DNA of 27,198 nt. Source: an uncultured Clostridia bacterium (GTDB taxonomy: Bacteria > Bacillota > Clostridia > TANB77 > CAG-508). The position numbers and the translations under genes were made by a program. Position 1 is the stretch's first letter. Each line of letters begins with the position of its first letter. Under the pieces are notes generated by a model, which was given only the letters and a program-made list of their open reading frames with translations, searched no databases and was not told where the DNA came from. Of the stretch, positions 7,305 to 16,190 are shown piece by piece. The stretch lies in assembly GCA_947595555.1 (NCBI GenBank), contig CANQES010000006.1, forward strand, positions 1 through 27,198, in the 5' to 3' direction.

Positions 7305-8426
7305 TTGAACACGCTAGTAATTGATACGAAAGATTTGAGGCATAATATAGAACAGATAAAAAAATTTGCTGAAAAGAGTGGAACTGATGACATAGGAAAT
7401 CATGTAAAAATCATAGCAGTAGTAAAAGCAAATGGATATGGACTAGGAATAGTTGAATACACAAAATTTTTAATTGATAATGGTATATCATTTTTTGCAG
7501 TAGCAACAATAGATGAAGCAATCACATTAAGAAAAGCAGGAATAAAAGAAGACATTTTAATGTTATCATCAACAGCTATTGAACAAGATGTGGAAACTTT
7601 AGTAGAAAATAACATTATAATAACAATTGGTTCCAAAGAAGATATAGAAGTAGCAGAAAAAATCGGCAAAGAAAAAAAGAAAAAAATAAGAGCACATCTT
7701 AAAATAGACACAGGATTTGGAAGATATGGATTTGTATATCAAAATAGAGAAGACATGATAGAAGCACTAAAAAATATTGAAAATATAGTAATTGAAGGAA
7801 CATTTTCTCATTTTTCACTTAGCTTTTATGATGATAAATATACAAATAAGCAATTTAAAAGATTTATAGACGTAATAGAAGTTCTAAAAATGAATGACAT
7901 AGAAACAGGAATGCTTCATATTTGTAACTCCTCTGCATTTCTAAAATTTTCAAACATGCATTTAAATGCTGTAAGAATTGGCTCCGCATTTCTAGGAAGG
8001 CTATCATGTCAAAACTTTATAGGATTAAAAAAAATTGGATATTTGGAAACACAAGTAACAGAGATAAAAGAGTTGCCAAAAGGGTTTAATATAGGATATT
8101 CAAATACTTATACAACACCTAAGCAAATGAAAGTAGCAATTCTTCCTTGTGGTTACATGAATGGAATTAATGTAAAAAACGACACAGATATGTTTAGAAA
8201 AAGAGACAAAATTAGATATATACTAAATGATATAAAAGAATTTTTCAAAAAACAAACTATGGAAGCAGACATAAATGGTCAAAAATGCAAAATTTTAGGA
8301 AGAATAGGAACTTATCATGTAGTATGTGATATAACAGGAAAAAATATCAATATTGGCGACATTGCTACATTTTTTATAAATCCTAAATTTGTAGATTCTA
8401 ACATAAGAAGGGAGTATCGTTCATGA
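7305..8426 (+). CDS. Alanine racemase-like PLP enzyme
   Basis: This fold-type III PLP racemase would convert L- to D-amino acids, D-Ala for peptidoglycan if it is a true alanine racemase. The PLP lysine is in IIAVVKANGYG (Lys41 from this start), the barrel motif is LKIDTGFGRYGF, and the catalytic tyrosine region is IGYSNTY. The C-terminal beta domain is recognisable (CKILGRIGTYHVVCDIT, NIGDIATFF), but it lacks the GR-x-CMDQ-type signature usual in Alr, so substrate preference could differ. I chose TTG at 7305 (373 residues) because AGGTGA at 7294-7299 is well spaced from it. The in-frame GTG at 7296 immediately follows the femAB-type stop and has no ribosome binding site. It overlaps the next gene by an ATGA junction. 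Confidence 0.85.
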   Translation: MNTLVIDTKDLRHNIEQIKKFAEKSGTDDIGNHVKIIAVVKANGYGLGIVEYTKFLIDNGISFFAVATIDEAITLRKAGIKEDILMLSSTAIEQDVETLVENNIIITIGSKEDIEVAEKIGKEKKKKIRAHLKIDTGFGRYGFVYQNREDMIEALKNIENIVIEGTFSHFSLSFYDDKYTNKQFKRFIDVIEVLKMNDIETGMLHICNSSAFLKFSNMHLNAVRIGSAFLGRLSCQNFIGLKKIGYLETQVTEIKELPKGFNIGYSNTYTTPKQMKVAILPCGYMNGINVKNDTDMFRKRDKIRYILNDIKEFFKKQTMEADINGQKCKILGRIGTYHVVCDITGKNINIGDIATFFINPKFVDSNIRREYRS

Positions 8427-9463
8427 GTGAAGAAGAAAAAATAGAAAAAACCGGATTTTTTCGAAAAGTGTGGAATTCAATAACTAAAATTGAAAAATAT
8501 CCGGACATGTCAGCAGAAGGATTAGGAAGGGCATTTATTTATCTAAGTAAAATAGTAGCTATTCTAGCTGTTGTATTTTGTATTGGTGCAATGTATCAAA
8601 CTTATCAAGTATTACAAGAAGGTGTTAATTATCTACAAAATGAATGTCCAGAATTTTCATATAAAGATGGACTTCTAGATGTTTCAACTGAAGGAAAGAT
8701 GATAATTTCAGAAGAAGATTCTTATGTGGGAAAAACTATTATCGATACAAAAGTGCAAGATGAAAAAATTATTGATCAATACATCAAAGAAATTGAAGAA
8801 TCAGGAGATGGCTTAATCATATTAAAAGACAAAGTAATTTTAAAAAATTCAGCAGTAGCAGGATCAATTAATTATAACTATCAAGAAGTGTTTTCACAAA
8901 TGGGAATTACAGAATTTACAAAACAGACAGTGATTGACTATGCCAATAGCTCTCAAGTAATAACTTTATATGTAAGCATTTTTATCACAATATTTATTTA
9001 TATTTTCATAATGTATTTATTAACAACAATATCAAATGCGGTATTTTTAAGTATATTTGGATATTTGGCAACATGGATAGCACGTATTAGAATGAGATTT
9101 GTAGCAATATTTAATATGTCAGTCTATGCCTTGACATTATCAACAATTTTAAATATGATATATATTGCTGTTAATATATTTATCAATTTCAACATGGAGT
9201 ACTTCCAAGTCATGTATATATCAGTAGCAGCTATTTACCTAGTAGCAGCAATATTTATATTAAAAGCAGAATTTATGAAAAAACAGGCAGAATTAATGAA
9301 AATAGCGGAGGCACAGGCAATTATTAGAAAAGAAATGGAAGAAAAAGAAGAACAAGAAAGGCAAGAAAAAGAAAAAAAAGAAAGACAAAAGAAAGATAAA
9401 GAAGAAGAAAAAAAGGAAAAAGAAAATTCTGGTGGGGAAGAACCACAGGGGTCAAATGCATAA
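8423..9463 (+). CDS. DUF1189-like polytopic membrane protein
   Basis: This 346-residue membrane protein has a first helix at about 42-64 (ILAVVFCIGAMYQTY) and an extracytoplasmic segment of about 110 residues. A cluster of three or four helices follows (about 183-275), and the long cytoplasmic tail is rich in Lys and Glu (EEKEEQERQEKEKKE) and likely coiled. This layout resembles DUF1189 (YqfB/MalA-like) proteins, whose role is unclear. Its ATG overlaps the racemase stop codon (ATGA), implying translational coupling, and ftsH follows 25 bp later. The assignment is by overall architecture rather than a diagnostic motif. Confidence 0.7.
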   Translation: MSEEEKIEKTGFFRKVWNSITKIEKYPDMSAEGLGRAFIYLSKIVAILAVVFCIGAMYQTYQVLQEGVNYLQNECPEFSYKDGLLDVSTEGKMIISEEDSYVGKTIIDTKVQDEKIIDQYIKEIEESGDGLIILKDKVILKNSAVAGSINYNYQEVFSQMGITEFTKQTVIDYANSSQVITLYVSIFITIFIYIFIMYLLTTISNAVFLSIFGYLATWIARIRMRFVAIFNMSVYALTLSTILNMIYIAVNIFINFNMEYFQVMYISVAAIYLVAAIFILKAEFMKKQAELMKIAEAQAIIRKEMEEKEEQERQEKEKKERQKKDKEEEKKEKENSGGEEPQGSNA

Positions 9464-9488
9464 AATATTAGGAAGGAATGAAATTTAA

Positions 9489-11276
9489 ATGAGCAAAAAG
9501 AAAAAAGAAAAAAATAAAAATCTTTGGATTTATACAGCTTTACTAGTCTTATTACTAGTTATTTTAGCAGGCTTAATTGTATTTTATATAAACAATCAAA
9601 AGAAAGAAGATGAAAATACATTAGCATACACAGACTTAATTAAAGAATTATCATATGGTAATATTGAAAAAATAGAAATGACAGTAGGAAGTACAACAAT
9701 TAAAGTAAAACAAAAAAATGAAGAAGAAGAAAAAACAGCAATTGTGCCAAATACTGAAAGTTTTATGACATTAATACAAGAAAAAGTACAAGAGGGGGTT
9801 GAATTCCAATTAAATCAAAAACAAAGAAGTATTTTTGCACAAATACCATCTTTCATTATTTCATTTTTACCAACATTAATTATGCTTGCATTATTCGTTA
9901 TGATATTTAAAATGCAAGGGCTAGGAGAAAAAGGAAAAGTATATGATGATACAGAAAGAAAGACAAAAGTAAAATTTGATGATGTGGCAGGATTAGATGA
10001 AGAAAAAGGAGAATTGGTTGAAATTGTAGACTTTTTAAAAAGACCAGAAAAATTCACAAAAATGGGAGCAAAAATTCCAAAAGGAGTTTTACTATATGGT
10101 AAGCCAGGAACAGGAAAAACATTAATTGCTAAAGCTATTGCAGGAGAAGCTGATGTACCATTTATTTCTATGAGTGGTTCTGAATTTATAGAAATGTTTG
10201 CAGGTCTTGGAGCATCACGTGTTAGAAAATTGTTTGAAAAGGCAAGAAAACTAGCACCATGTATTGTATTTATTGACGAGATTGATGCTATAGGTTCTAG
10301 AAGAACTTCAAATAGTGGAGCAGAAACAGAAAACAATCAAACTTTAAATCAATTATTAGTAGAAATGGATGGATTTAGTTCAGAAGAAACAATTATAGTA
10401 TTAGCAGCAACTAATAGACCAGAAATGCTAGATAAAGCATTACTAAGACCAGGAAGATTTGATAGACAAATTACGATACCAACACCAGATTTAAATGGAA
10501 GATTGGAGATATTAAAAATTCATAGTAAAGATAAAAGAATATCAGATAATGTAAATCTAGAAAGTATCGCAGAAGATACAGCTGGATTTACAGGAGCTGA
10601 ACTTGCTAACATTTTGAATGAAGCAGCAATAATTGCTACAAAGGAAAAACATGAAGATATTGAAAATGAAGACATTGAAGAAGCGGTAAAGAAAGTCACA
10701 GTAGGACTAGAAAAACGTGCTAGAGTTATTTCAGATAAAGATAAAAAATTAACAGCTTACCATGAAGCAGGTCATGCAGTTGTTAGTAGATATCTACCAA
10801 CTCAAACCAATGTTAAAGAAGTATCTATCATTCCAAGAGGTGTAGCAGGTGGTTACACAATGTACAAGTCTGATGAAGATAAATACTATATTTCTAAAAC
10901 AGAAATGCAGGAAAAGTTGATTGCATTATTAGGTGGACGAGCAGCAGAAAAATTAGTTTTAGATGATATTTCAACAGGAGCAAGTAATGACATTGAAGTA
11001 GCTACTCAAGTGGCAAGAGATATGGTAACTAAATATGGTATGAGTGATACTTTAGGTCCAATTGATTTCCAAGGAAAAGAGCCATATGAAATGCAGATGT
11101 TTGGTGAAAATATAGGAGATAAAATAGGTCAAGAAGTTAAAAAATTAATTGATACAGCATATGAAAATGCGCAAGAATTGTTAAAACAACATAGAGATAA
11201 GCTAGATAAAATAGCAGAAACATTATTGCAAAAAGAAAAAATTAATGAAGAAGATTTTAATAAGTTTTTTGAATAA
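9489..11276 (+). CDS. ftsH: ATP-dependent zinc metalloprotease FtsH
   Basis: This membrane-anchored AAA+ protease degrades unassembled membrane proteins and short-lived regulators. In the 595 residues I see helix 1 at 12-34, an extracytoplasmic domain, and helix 2 at about 119-141. The AAA domain has Walker A GKPGTGKT (204-211), Walker B CIVFIDEID (258-266) and the second region of homology RPGRFDRQI (320-328). The zinc motif is HEAGH at 425-429, with third-ligand Asp501 in SNDIEVAT. The family's usual Walker A is GPPGTGKT; here the first Pro is Lys. The C-terminal tail is short. The ribosome binding site is AGGAAGGA. It is separated from prmC by the hairpin element at 11313-11516. Confidence 0.97.
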   Translation: MSKKKKEKNKNLWIYTALLVLLLVILAGLIVFYINNQKKEDENTLAYTDLIKELSYGNIEKIEMTVGSTTIKVKQKNEEEEKTAIVPNTESFMTLIQEKVQEGVEFQLNQKQRSIFAQIPSFIISFLPTLIMLALFVMIFKMQGLGEKGKVYDDTERKTKVKFDDVAGLDEEKGELVEIVDFLKRPEKFTKMGAKIPKGVLLYGKPGTGKTLIAKAIAGEADVPFISMSGSEFIEMFAGLGASRVRKLFEKARKLAPCIVFIDEIDAIGSRRTSNSGAETENNQTLNQLLVEMDGFSSEETIIVLAATNRPEMLDKALLRPGRFDRQITIPTPDLNGRLEILKIHSKDKRISDNVNLESIAEDTAGFTGAELANILNEAAIIATKEKHEDIENEDIEEAVKKVTVGLEKRARVISDKDKKLTAYHEAGHAVVSRYLPTQTNVKEVSIIPRGVAGGYTMYKSDEDKYYISKTEMQEKLIALLGGRAAEKLVLDDISTGASNDIEVATQVARDMVTKYGMSDTLGPIDFQGKEPYEMQMFGENIGDKIGQEVKKLIDTAYENAQELLKQHRDKLDKIAETLLQKEKINEEDFNKFFE

Positions 11277-11312
11277 AATGATAAGTTACTAAAAATCCCA
11301 TATTTTATCAAT

Positions 11313-11516
11313 AGCTACCAGTTTATGACTAACTAAAGTACCAAAACATCTAATAATTATATTTTTCATAACTTTGGTGTCGCAACTTACATAATAGAAA
11401 GTTAAATGTCAGTTGCTCCAAATCGCACTCGCGCAGCTCGTTTGGTCGCTTACGCAGTTATTCAAAATATAATTATTAGATGTTTTGGTACTTTAGTTAG
11501 TCATAAATTGGTAGCT
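11313..11516 (+). repeat. Long hairpin element with conserved 97-bp core, copy 1
   Basis: The 240-bp gap between ftsH and prmC is mostly this structure. A 54-nt left arm (11313-11366) and a 53-nt right arm (11464-11516) are reverse complements, with one G-T wobble and one extra T. They enclose a 97-bp core (11367-11463) starting CATAACTTTGG and ending GCAGTTATTC. The core itself can pair internally: ATAACT with AGTTAT at the ends, GCAACT with AGTTGC, and CCAAA with TTTGG, giving a branched shape. The core recurs inverted at 19096-19192 with long identical blocks, while the outer arms there are different. It encodes no ORF. It could be a non-coding RNA, a transcription barrier between ftsH and prmC, or a mobile hairpin element. 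Confidence 0.85.
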
Positions 11517-11539
11517 TTATAAGAAAGAGGTGATGTGAT

Positions 11540-12388
11540 ATGACGATTAGAGAAGCAATTAACAAAGCAAGTATAGAACTAAAAACAAAACAAATAGACA
11601 GTCCAAAACAAAAAGCCAGGCAATTAATGCAATTCATATTAAAAAAAGATAGGCAATATTTAATTGTATATGATAACAAACAATTAACACCACAGCAAAA
11701 AGAAAAATACTTTAAAAGTATAGAAAAAATAGTAAATGGAACGCCATTACAGCATATCACACAAAGACAAGAATTCATGAAAATGAGTTTCTATGTAAAT
11801 CAAAATGTATTGATACCAAGACCAGACACAGAAATTTTAGTAGAAGAAGTTATTAAAATTGCAGAAAAAATAAATGCAAAAAAAATATTAGATTTATGTA
11901 CAGGAAGTGGGGCAATAGCTGTATCACTAGCAAAGTACATAAAAGATAGCCAGATAACAGCAACAGATATTAGCAATGAGGCATTAGAAGTAGCAGAATA
12001 TAATGCAAAAATAAATGGAGTAGAAAGACAAATTGCATTTATACAATCAAATCTGTTTCAGGACATACCAAAAGAAAAATATGACATGATTGTATCAAAT
12101 CCACCTTATATCAAAAGGGAAGTAATAAAAACATTACAAAAGGAAGTAAGAAGAGAGCCAATAATAGCATTAGATGGAGGATATGATGGGTTAGATTTTT
12201 ATCGAAAAATTATTTATCAAGCAGATGAATTTTTAAAATACAAGGGATATTTATGCTTAGAAATTGGATATGACCAAAAAGAAGATGTGATAGAATTAAT
12301 AGAGCAACAAAATAAATATATTAATACATATAGTAAAAAGGACTTATATGATAATGATAGAATTGTTATAACAAAGGTGGGTGATTAA
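11540..12388 (+). CDS. prmC: Peptide chain release factor N5-glutamine methyltransferase PrmC
   Basis: PrmC methylates the Gln of the GGQ motif in release factors RF1/RF2 with S-adenosylmethionine. The 282-residue protein has the N-terminal helical PrmC domain with GTPLQHITQRQEF (68-79). Next comes the SAM-binding loop LDLCTGSGAIA (117-127), the acidic TDIS motif (142-145) and the catalytic NPPY at 187-190. The length is normal. AGAGGTGATG precedes the ATG. The stop codon abuts the whiA start, so the two are translationally coupled. In many Firmicutes prmC sits beside prfA; no release factor gene is visible here. Confidence 0.93.
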   Translation: MTIREAINKASIELKTKQIDSPKQKARQLMQFILKKDRQYLIVYDNKQLTPQQKEKYFKSIEKIVNGTPLQHITQRQEFMKMSFYVNQNVLIPRPDTEILVEEVIKIAEKINAKKILDLCTGSGAIAVSLAKYIKDSQITATDISNEALEVAEYNAKINGVERQIAFIQSNLFQDIPKEKYDMIVSNPPYIKREVIKTLQKEVRREPIIALDGGYDGLDFYRKIIYQADEFLKYKGYLCLEIGYDQKEDVIELIEQQNKYINTYSKKDLYDNDRIVITKVGD

Positions 12389-13249
12389 ATGTCATTTTCT
12401 TCTGATATTAAACAAGAATTAAATAAAAATAGTAATTTATCAAACAAAGATATAGTAAAACAAGAATTGATAGGATATCTTATTACAAAAAACACAAGTA
12501 TTATAAATGGAAAACAAATTAAATTCTCAACAGAAAGTGACTATAATATTAACAGATTTTCTAAACTTTTATCAAATTTAAACATCAATCATAAAATAGA
12601 CATGTCAGGAAAATCATTTGTTATTACATTAAAAGTTAAAGATATTAATTTTGTATGTATTGAAGATGAACAAATTTATTTAAAACCAGAAGAAAATATA
12701 CAAGAAGAAAAAGCTAAAAGTATAATACGAGGGGCATTTATGGGTTCAGGCTCTATAAATAATCCAGAAAAAGAATATCATTTAGAAATTGATTTAAGTA
12801 ATAAGCATAATTTAGAAGAATTATATAAAATAATTGAAAAATTAGGAATTCATGTAAAGACATTTCAAACATCAATATACCTAAAAGATGGAGAAGAAAT
12901 ATCTAAATTCTTAGCATTAATAGGAGCATCCAGAGCAGTACTGAACTTTGAAGATATTAGAATTCAAAAAGAAATGAGAGGAAAAGTAAATCGCCTAGTA
13001 AATTGTGAAACGGCTAATTTAAACAAAACAATAAATGCTTCTATCGAGCAAATAGCAGCAATTAAAAAATTACAAAAAATGGGGAAATTTAATAAACTAG
13101 ATGATAATTTAAAAGACATTGCAATATTGAGATTAGAAAATCCAGATATGTCATTAATAGAATTAGGAAAAAAACTAAAGGAGCCAGTAGGAAAATCAGG
13201 AGTTAATTATAGATTAAAGAAAATAATGGAGATAGCAGATGAAAAATAA
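12389..13249 (+). CDS. whiA: DNA-binding protein WhiA
   Basis: WhiA is a conserved Gram-positive DNA-binding protein linked to cell division and chromosome segregation; in actinobacteria it is a sporulation regulator. The 286 residues show an N-terminal SFSSDIKQEL, a LAGLIDADG-like domain with IRGAFMGSGSINNP at about 113-126, and a C-terminal helix-turn-helix domain (RLVNCETANLNKT, LRLENPDMSLIELGKKL, KSGVNYRLKKI). The motif DADG is degenerate, as expected for a non-catalytic homing-endonuclease fold. The gene is usually next to yvcK/yvcJ, which are absent here. It starts at the base after the prmC stop and overlaps hemW by 11 bp. Confidence 0.93.
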   Translation: MSFSSDIKQELNKNSNLSNKDIVKQELIGYLITKNTSIINGKQIKFSTESDYNINRFSKLLSNLNINHKIDMSGKSFVITLKVKDINFVCIEDEQIYLKPEENIQEEKAKSIIRGAFMGSGSINNPEKEYHLEIDLSNKHNLEELYKIIEKLGIHVKTFQTSIYLKDGEEISKFLALIGASRAVLNFEDIRIQKEMRGKVNRLVNCETANLNKTINASIEQIAAIKKLQKMGKFNKLDDNLKDIAILRLENPDMSLIELGKKLKEPVGKSGVNYRLKKIMEIADEK

Positions 13250-14372
13250 GGAATTAGGAATTTATATACACATTCCATTTTGTAAAAGCAAGTGTTATTA
13301 TTGTGATTTTATATCTTATGCAGGCTGTGAACAACATATAGAAAATTATATTGAAAAAGTTATACAAGAAATGGAGCAATATGATTTTAGCAATTATAAT
13401 GTAACAACTATTTACATAGGAGGAGGAACTCCATCTTATATAGATGCAACATATATAAAACAATTGCTAGACGTGTTAAAAAACAAAATATCAAAAAATG
13501 AAACAAAGTGGGAAAAGATCGACATTACAATAGAGGTTAATCCTGGTACAGTTATAAAAAGAAAATTGGAACAATATAAAAGGCTAGGAATTAATAGAAT
13601 TAGTATTGGATTACAAAGTACAAATGATAAGTTATTAAAACAAATAGGAAGAATTCATAATTATCAACAATTTAAAGAAGTATATCAAGATATTAAAGAA
13701 ACAGGTTTTGAAAATGTAAATGTTGATTTGATGATAGGTTTGCCAAACCAAAGTATTCAAGATATTAAAAAGGATTTAAAAGACATAATAGATATGAATC
13801 CAAACCATGTAAGTGTTTATTCTCTAATTGTAGAAGAAGGAACAAAAATGGAACAATTAATAAAAAGTGGAGAATTGCAACTACCAGATGAGGAATTAGA
13901 GAGACAGATGTACTGGTATGTCAAAAATACTTTAGAGTTGAATGGATATGAACATTATGAAATATCAAATTTTGCTAAAAAAGGAAAAGAATCTAAGCAT
14001 AACTTAAATTGTTGGGAACAAAAGGAATATGTGGGGCTAGGAGTAGCAGCACATTCTTATTTGAATGGTGTTCGTTATTCTAATCCTATTTTTAATTCAA
14101 ATTATGAATGGGATTTTAAACATAAAAAAATAGAAGAAGAACAGACAATTGATGATATGAAGAAAGAATATATGCTATTGGGACTTAGGAAAATAAATGG
14201 AGTTAGTATTCAAAAGTTTAAAGAGAAGTATGGGGAAAATCCTATTTTTTTGTATAAAAACGAACTAGAGGAGTTAGTGAATGATGGATTGCTAGACATT
14301 GATGGTGACTGGATTCGCCTTACAAATAAAGGAATCGACTTAGCAAATCTCGTATGGGAAAAATTTATATAA
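13239..14372 (+). CDS. hemW: Radical SAM heme chaperone HemW
   Basis: This 377-residue radical SAM protein of the HemN-like group has the [4Fe-4S] motif CKSKCYYC at 15-22 after YIHIPF, the expected CxxxCxxC. GGGTP, TIEVNPGT, RISIGLQS and DLMIGLPNQ follow in the canonical order. The C-terminal HemN_C-like region has GVAAHSYLNG and YMLLGLRKINGVS. The length and lack of an N-terminal HemN extension favour HemW, which delivers heme, over a true coproporphyrinogen dehydrogenase. The start overlaps the end of whiA, so it is coupled to it. The unit appears to end at the hairpin at 14388-14454. Confidence 0.92.
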   Translation: MKNKELGIYIHIPFCKSKCYYCDFISYAGCEQHIENYIEKVIQEMEQYDFSNYNVTTIYIGGGTPSYIDATYIKQLLDVLKNKISKNETKWEKIDITIEVNPGTVIKRKLEQYKRLGINRISIGLQSTNDKLLKQIGRIHNYQQFKEVYQDIKETGFENVNVDLMIGLPNQSIQDIKKDLKDIIDMNPNHVSVYSLIVEEGTKMEQLIKSGELQLPDEELERQMYWYVKNTLELNGYEHYEISNFAKKGKESKHNLNCWEQKEYVGLGVAAHSYLNGVRYSNPIFNSNYEWDFKHKKIEEEQTIDDMKKEYMLLGLRKINGVSIQKFKEKYGENPIFLYKNELEELVNDGLLDIDGDWIRLTNKGIDLANLVWEKFI

Positions 14373-14387
14373 AAATTTAAAATAAAG

Positions 14388-14454
14388 AAAAAATGTTCGT
14401 AAAAAGTATTGACATTTTTAAAAAATGGAGATACAATAGAGGCGAACATTTTTT
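14388..14454 (+). promoter_or_regulatory. recN promoter enclosed by a 12-bp inverted repeat (terminator-like)
   Basis: AAAAAATGTTCG (14388-14399) and CGAACATTTTTT (14443-14454) are perfect reverse complements, and the T-run continues to 14456. Between them lies a strong promoter: TTGACA (14409-14414), a 17-bp spacer and TACAAT (14432-14437). Transcripts arriving from hemW would carry both arms and could end at the T-run. Transcripts from the enclosed promoter should start near 14444, within the right arm, and so escape the hairpin. Confidence 0.75.
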
Positions 14455-14482
14455 TTAGTATAAAAACATAGGAGGTAAAAAA

Positions 14483-16114
14483 ATGATAACAACATTACAC
14501 ATAAAAAATATAGGAATAATAGAAGATATAACAATAGATTTAGGGCAAGGTTTAAATGTTTTAACAGGAGAAACGGGAGCAGGAAAAACGCTAATAATAG
14601 ACTCATTGCAAATTATATCAGGTGGAAGATTTTCAAAAGAAATGATAAGAAAAGGAGAGACACAATCATTTGTTGAATTATGCATGTATGAACCTGAAAA
14701 CGAAAATGCAATTGATGGAAACATTATTGTATCAAGAGAAATCAATGTAAATGGAAAAAACATGTGTAAAATAAATGGAAGAATGGTAACAGTTAATGAA
14801 CTAAAGGAATTTATGAGACGTTTTATTGAAATTCATGGTCAAAACGATAATCAAAATTTATTAGATGCTAAAATGCACTTAAATTATTTAGATGGATTTA
14901 TAGGAGAAAAAATTTCAAATCCAAAACAAAAATACGAAAATCTTTATACAGAATACTGTGACATTAAGCAAGAATTAAAAAATAATTTTGGAGATGAAAA
15001 AGAAAAACAAAGAAAATTAGATTTATTACAATATCAAATCAAAGAAATAGAGCAAGTAAACTTAAAAATAGGAGAAGAAGAAGAATTAGAAGAAAAAAGG
15101 AAAATCATATTAAATTCAGAAAAAATAACAGAAAACTTGCAAGAAGCAGATAGTTTAATATCAGAAAATGCAATTGACAATATAAGTATGTCAATAAGAG
15201 CTCTAGAAAAAATTGAAAATATTGATACTCAATATGAAAAATTATCTAGTGAATTAAAAAACATATATTATGAACTTCAAGAAGTAGCAAGAGATGTAAA
15301 CAACTGCAAGAGTGACATGGAATTTGACGAAGAGGAAAGAGATTTTATAGAAGAAAGATTAGACTTAATTTATTCATTAAAAAGAAAATATGGAAACACA
15401 ATAGAAGACATTTTAAAATATAAAGATGACATTAAAGAAGAAGTAGAGCATATTGAAAATTTAGAAGAATATAATAATAAATTAAAGAAAAAGCAAAATG
15501 ACATCGAAGAACAAATGACAGTATTAGCAAATCAAATGCATGAAACAAGAAAACAAAATGCAAAGATTTTAAGTGAAAAAATTAATCAAGAATTAGAAGA
15601 ATTGGAAATGAAAAATGCAAAAATCAATGTAAAAATTAATTACTTAGAAAATGAATATTTAAGAACAGGAAAAGATATTGTAACATTCTATATTACAACA
15701 AACAAGGGGGAAGAAGAAAAAGAATTATCTAAAATAGCATCAGGAGGAGAAATGTCAAGAACAATGTTGGCTATTAAAAAAGTATTAGCAGATACTGATA
15801 AAATGCCAGTTCTAGTATTTGATGAAATAGATACTGGAATTAGTGGAAAAGCAGCAAATTCTGTAGCAAGTAAATTAAAACGAATTGCAAAAAATCATCA
15901 AGTTATGTGTATATCACATTTGCCAAATATAGCAGCCATGGCAGATTATAACTACTTTATTAGCAAAGATATTTATCAAGATAGAACTAAAACTCAAGTT
16001 AAACTACTACAGGAAAATGAAGTTATTGAAGAAATTGCAAGGATGTCCTCTGGTGAGATAAATGACATAAGCTTAAAATATGCCAATGAATTGAGACATA
16101 AAAAAGCATCTTAA
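14483..16114 (+). CDS. recN: DNA repair protein RecN
   Basis: RecN is an SMC-like ATPase that acts early at double-strand breaks. The 543 residues show an N-terminal LHIKNIGIIEDI, Walker A GETGAGKT (29-36), IHGQNDNQNLLD, and a long Lys/Glu-rich antiparallel coiled coil (about 150-380). The C-terminal ABC signature is ASGGEMSR near 419, Walker B LVFDEIDTGISG near 445-456, and the H-loop is CISHLPNIAA. It is slightly shorter than many RecN proteins, with no missing motif. The start has AGGAGG upstream. It has its own promoter at 14409-14437 and its own terminator. No canonical SOS box is present near that promoter. Confidence 0.95.
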   Translation: MITTLHIKNIGIIEDITIDLGQGLNVLTGETGAGKTLIIDSLQIISGGRFSKEMIRKGETQSFVELCMYEPENENAIDGNIIVSREINVNGKNMCKINGRMVTVNELKEFMRRFIEIHGQNDNQNLLDAKMHLNYLDGFIGEKISNPKQKYENLYTEYCDIKQELKNNFGDEKEKQRKLDLLQYQIKEIEQVNLKIGEEEELEEKRKIILNSEKITENLQEADSLISENAIDNISMSIRALEKIENIDTQYEKLSSELKNIYYELQEVARDVNNCKSDMEFDEEERDFIEERLDLIYSLKRKYGNTIEDILKYKDDIKEEVEHIENLEEYNNKLKKKQNDIEEQMTVLANQMHETRKQNAKILSEKINQELEELEMKNAKINVKINYLENEYLRTGKDIVTFYITTNKGEEEKELSKIASGGEMSRTMLAIKKVLADTDKMPVLVFDEIDTGISGKAANSVASKLKRIAKNHQVMCISHLPNIAAMADYNYFISKDIYQDRTKTQVKLLQENEVIEEIARMSSGEINDISLKYANELRHKKAS

Positions 16115-16139
16115 AAATGCCGAAAGGCATTTTTCTTTT
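16113..16139 (+). terminator. Rho-independent terminator of recN
   Basis: AAAAATGCC and GGCATTTTT pair around a GAAA tetraloop, followed by more T. The left arm begins inside the recN TAA stop codon, so gene end and terminator overlap. Confidence 0.88.
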
Positions 16140-16167
16140 GCATAAACTAGAAAAAAATGGATAAAAT
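16138..16167 (+). promoter_or_regulatory. Probable eno promoter
   Basis: TTGCAT (16138-16143), an 18-bp spacer and TAAAAT (16162-16167) lie just upstream of eno. The -35 box begins at the tail of the recN terminator. Confidence 0.5.
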
Positions 16168-16190
16168 AGGAAAGAAAGGAAGGCGATAAA

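Noticed and set aside
14390..14456. SOS (LexA) box upstream of recN based on TGTTCG and CGAACA
   Set aside because: The Gram-positive box is CGAAC-N4-GTTCG; here the half-sites are in the opposite order and 43 bp apart, so they fit an inverted repeat or hairpin rather than a LexA site.
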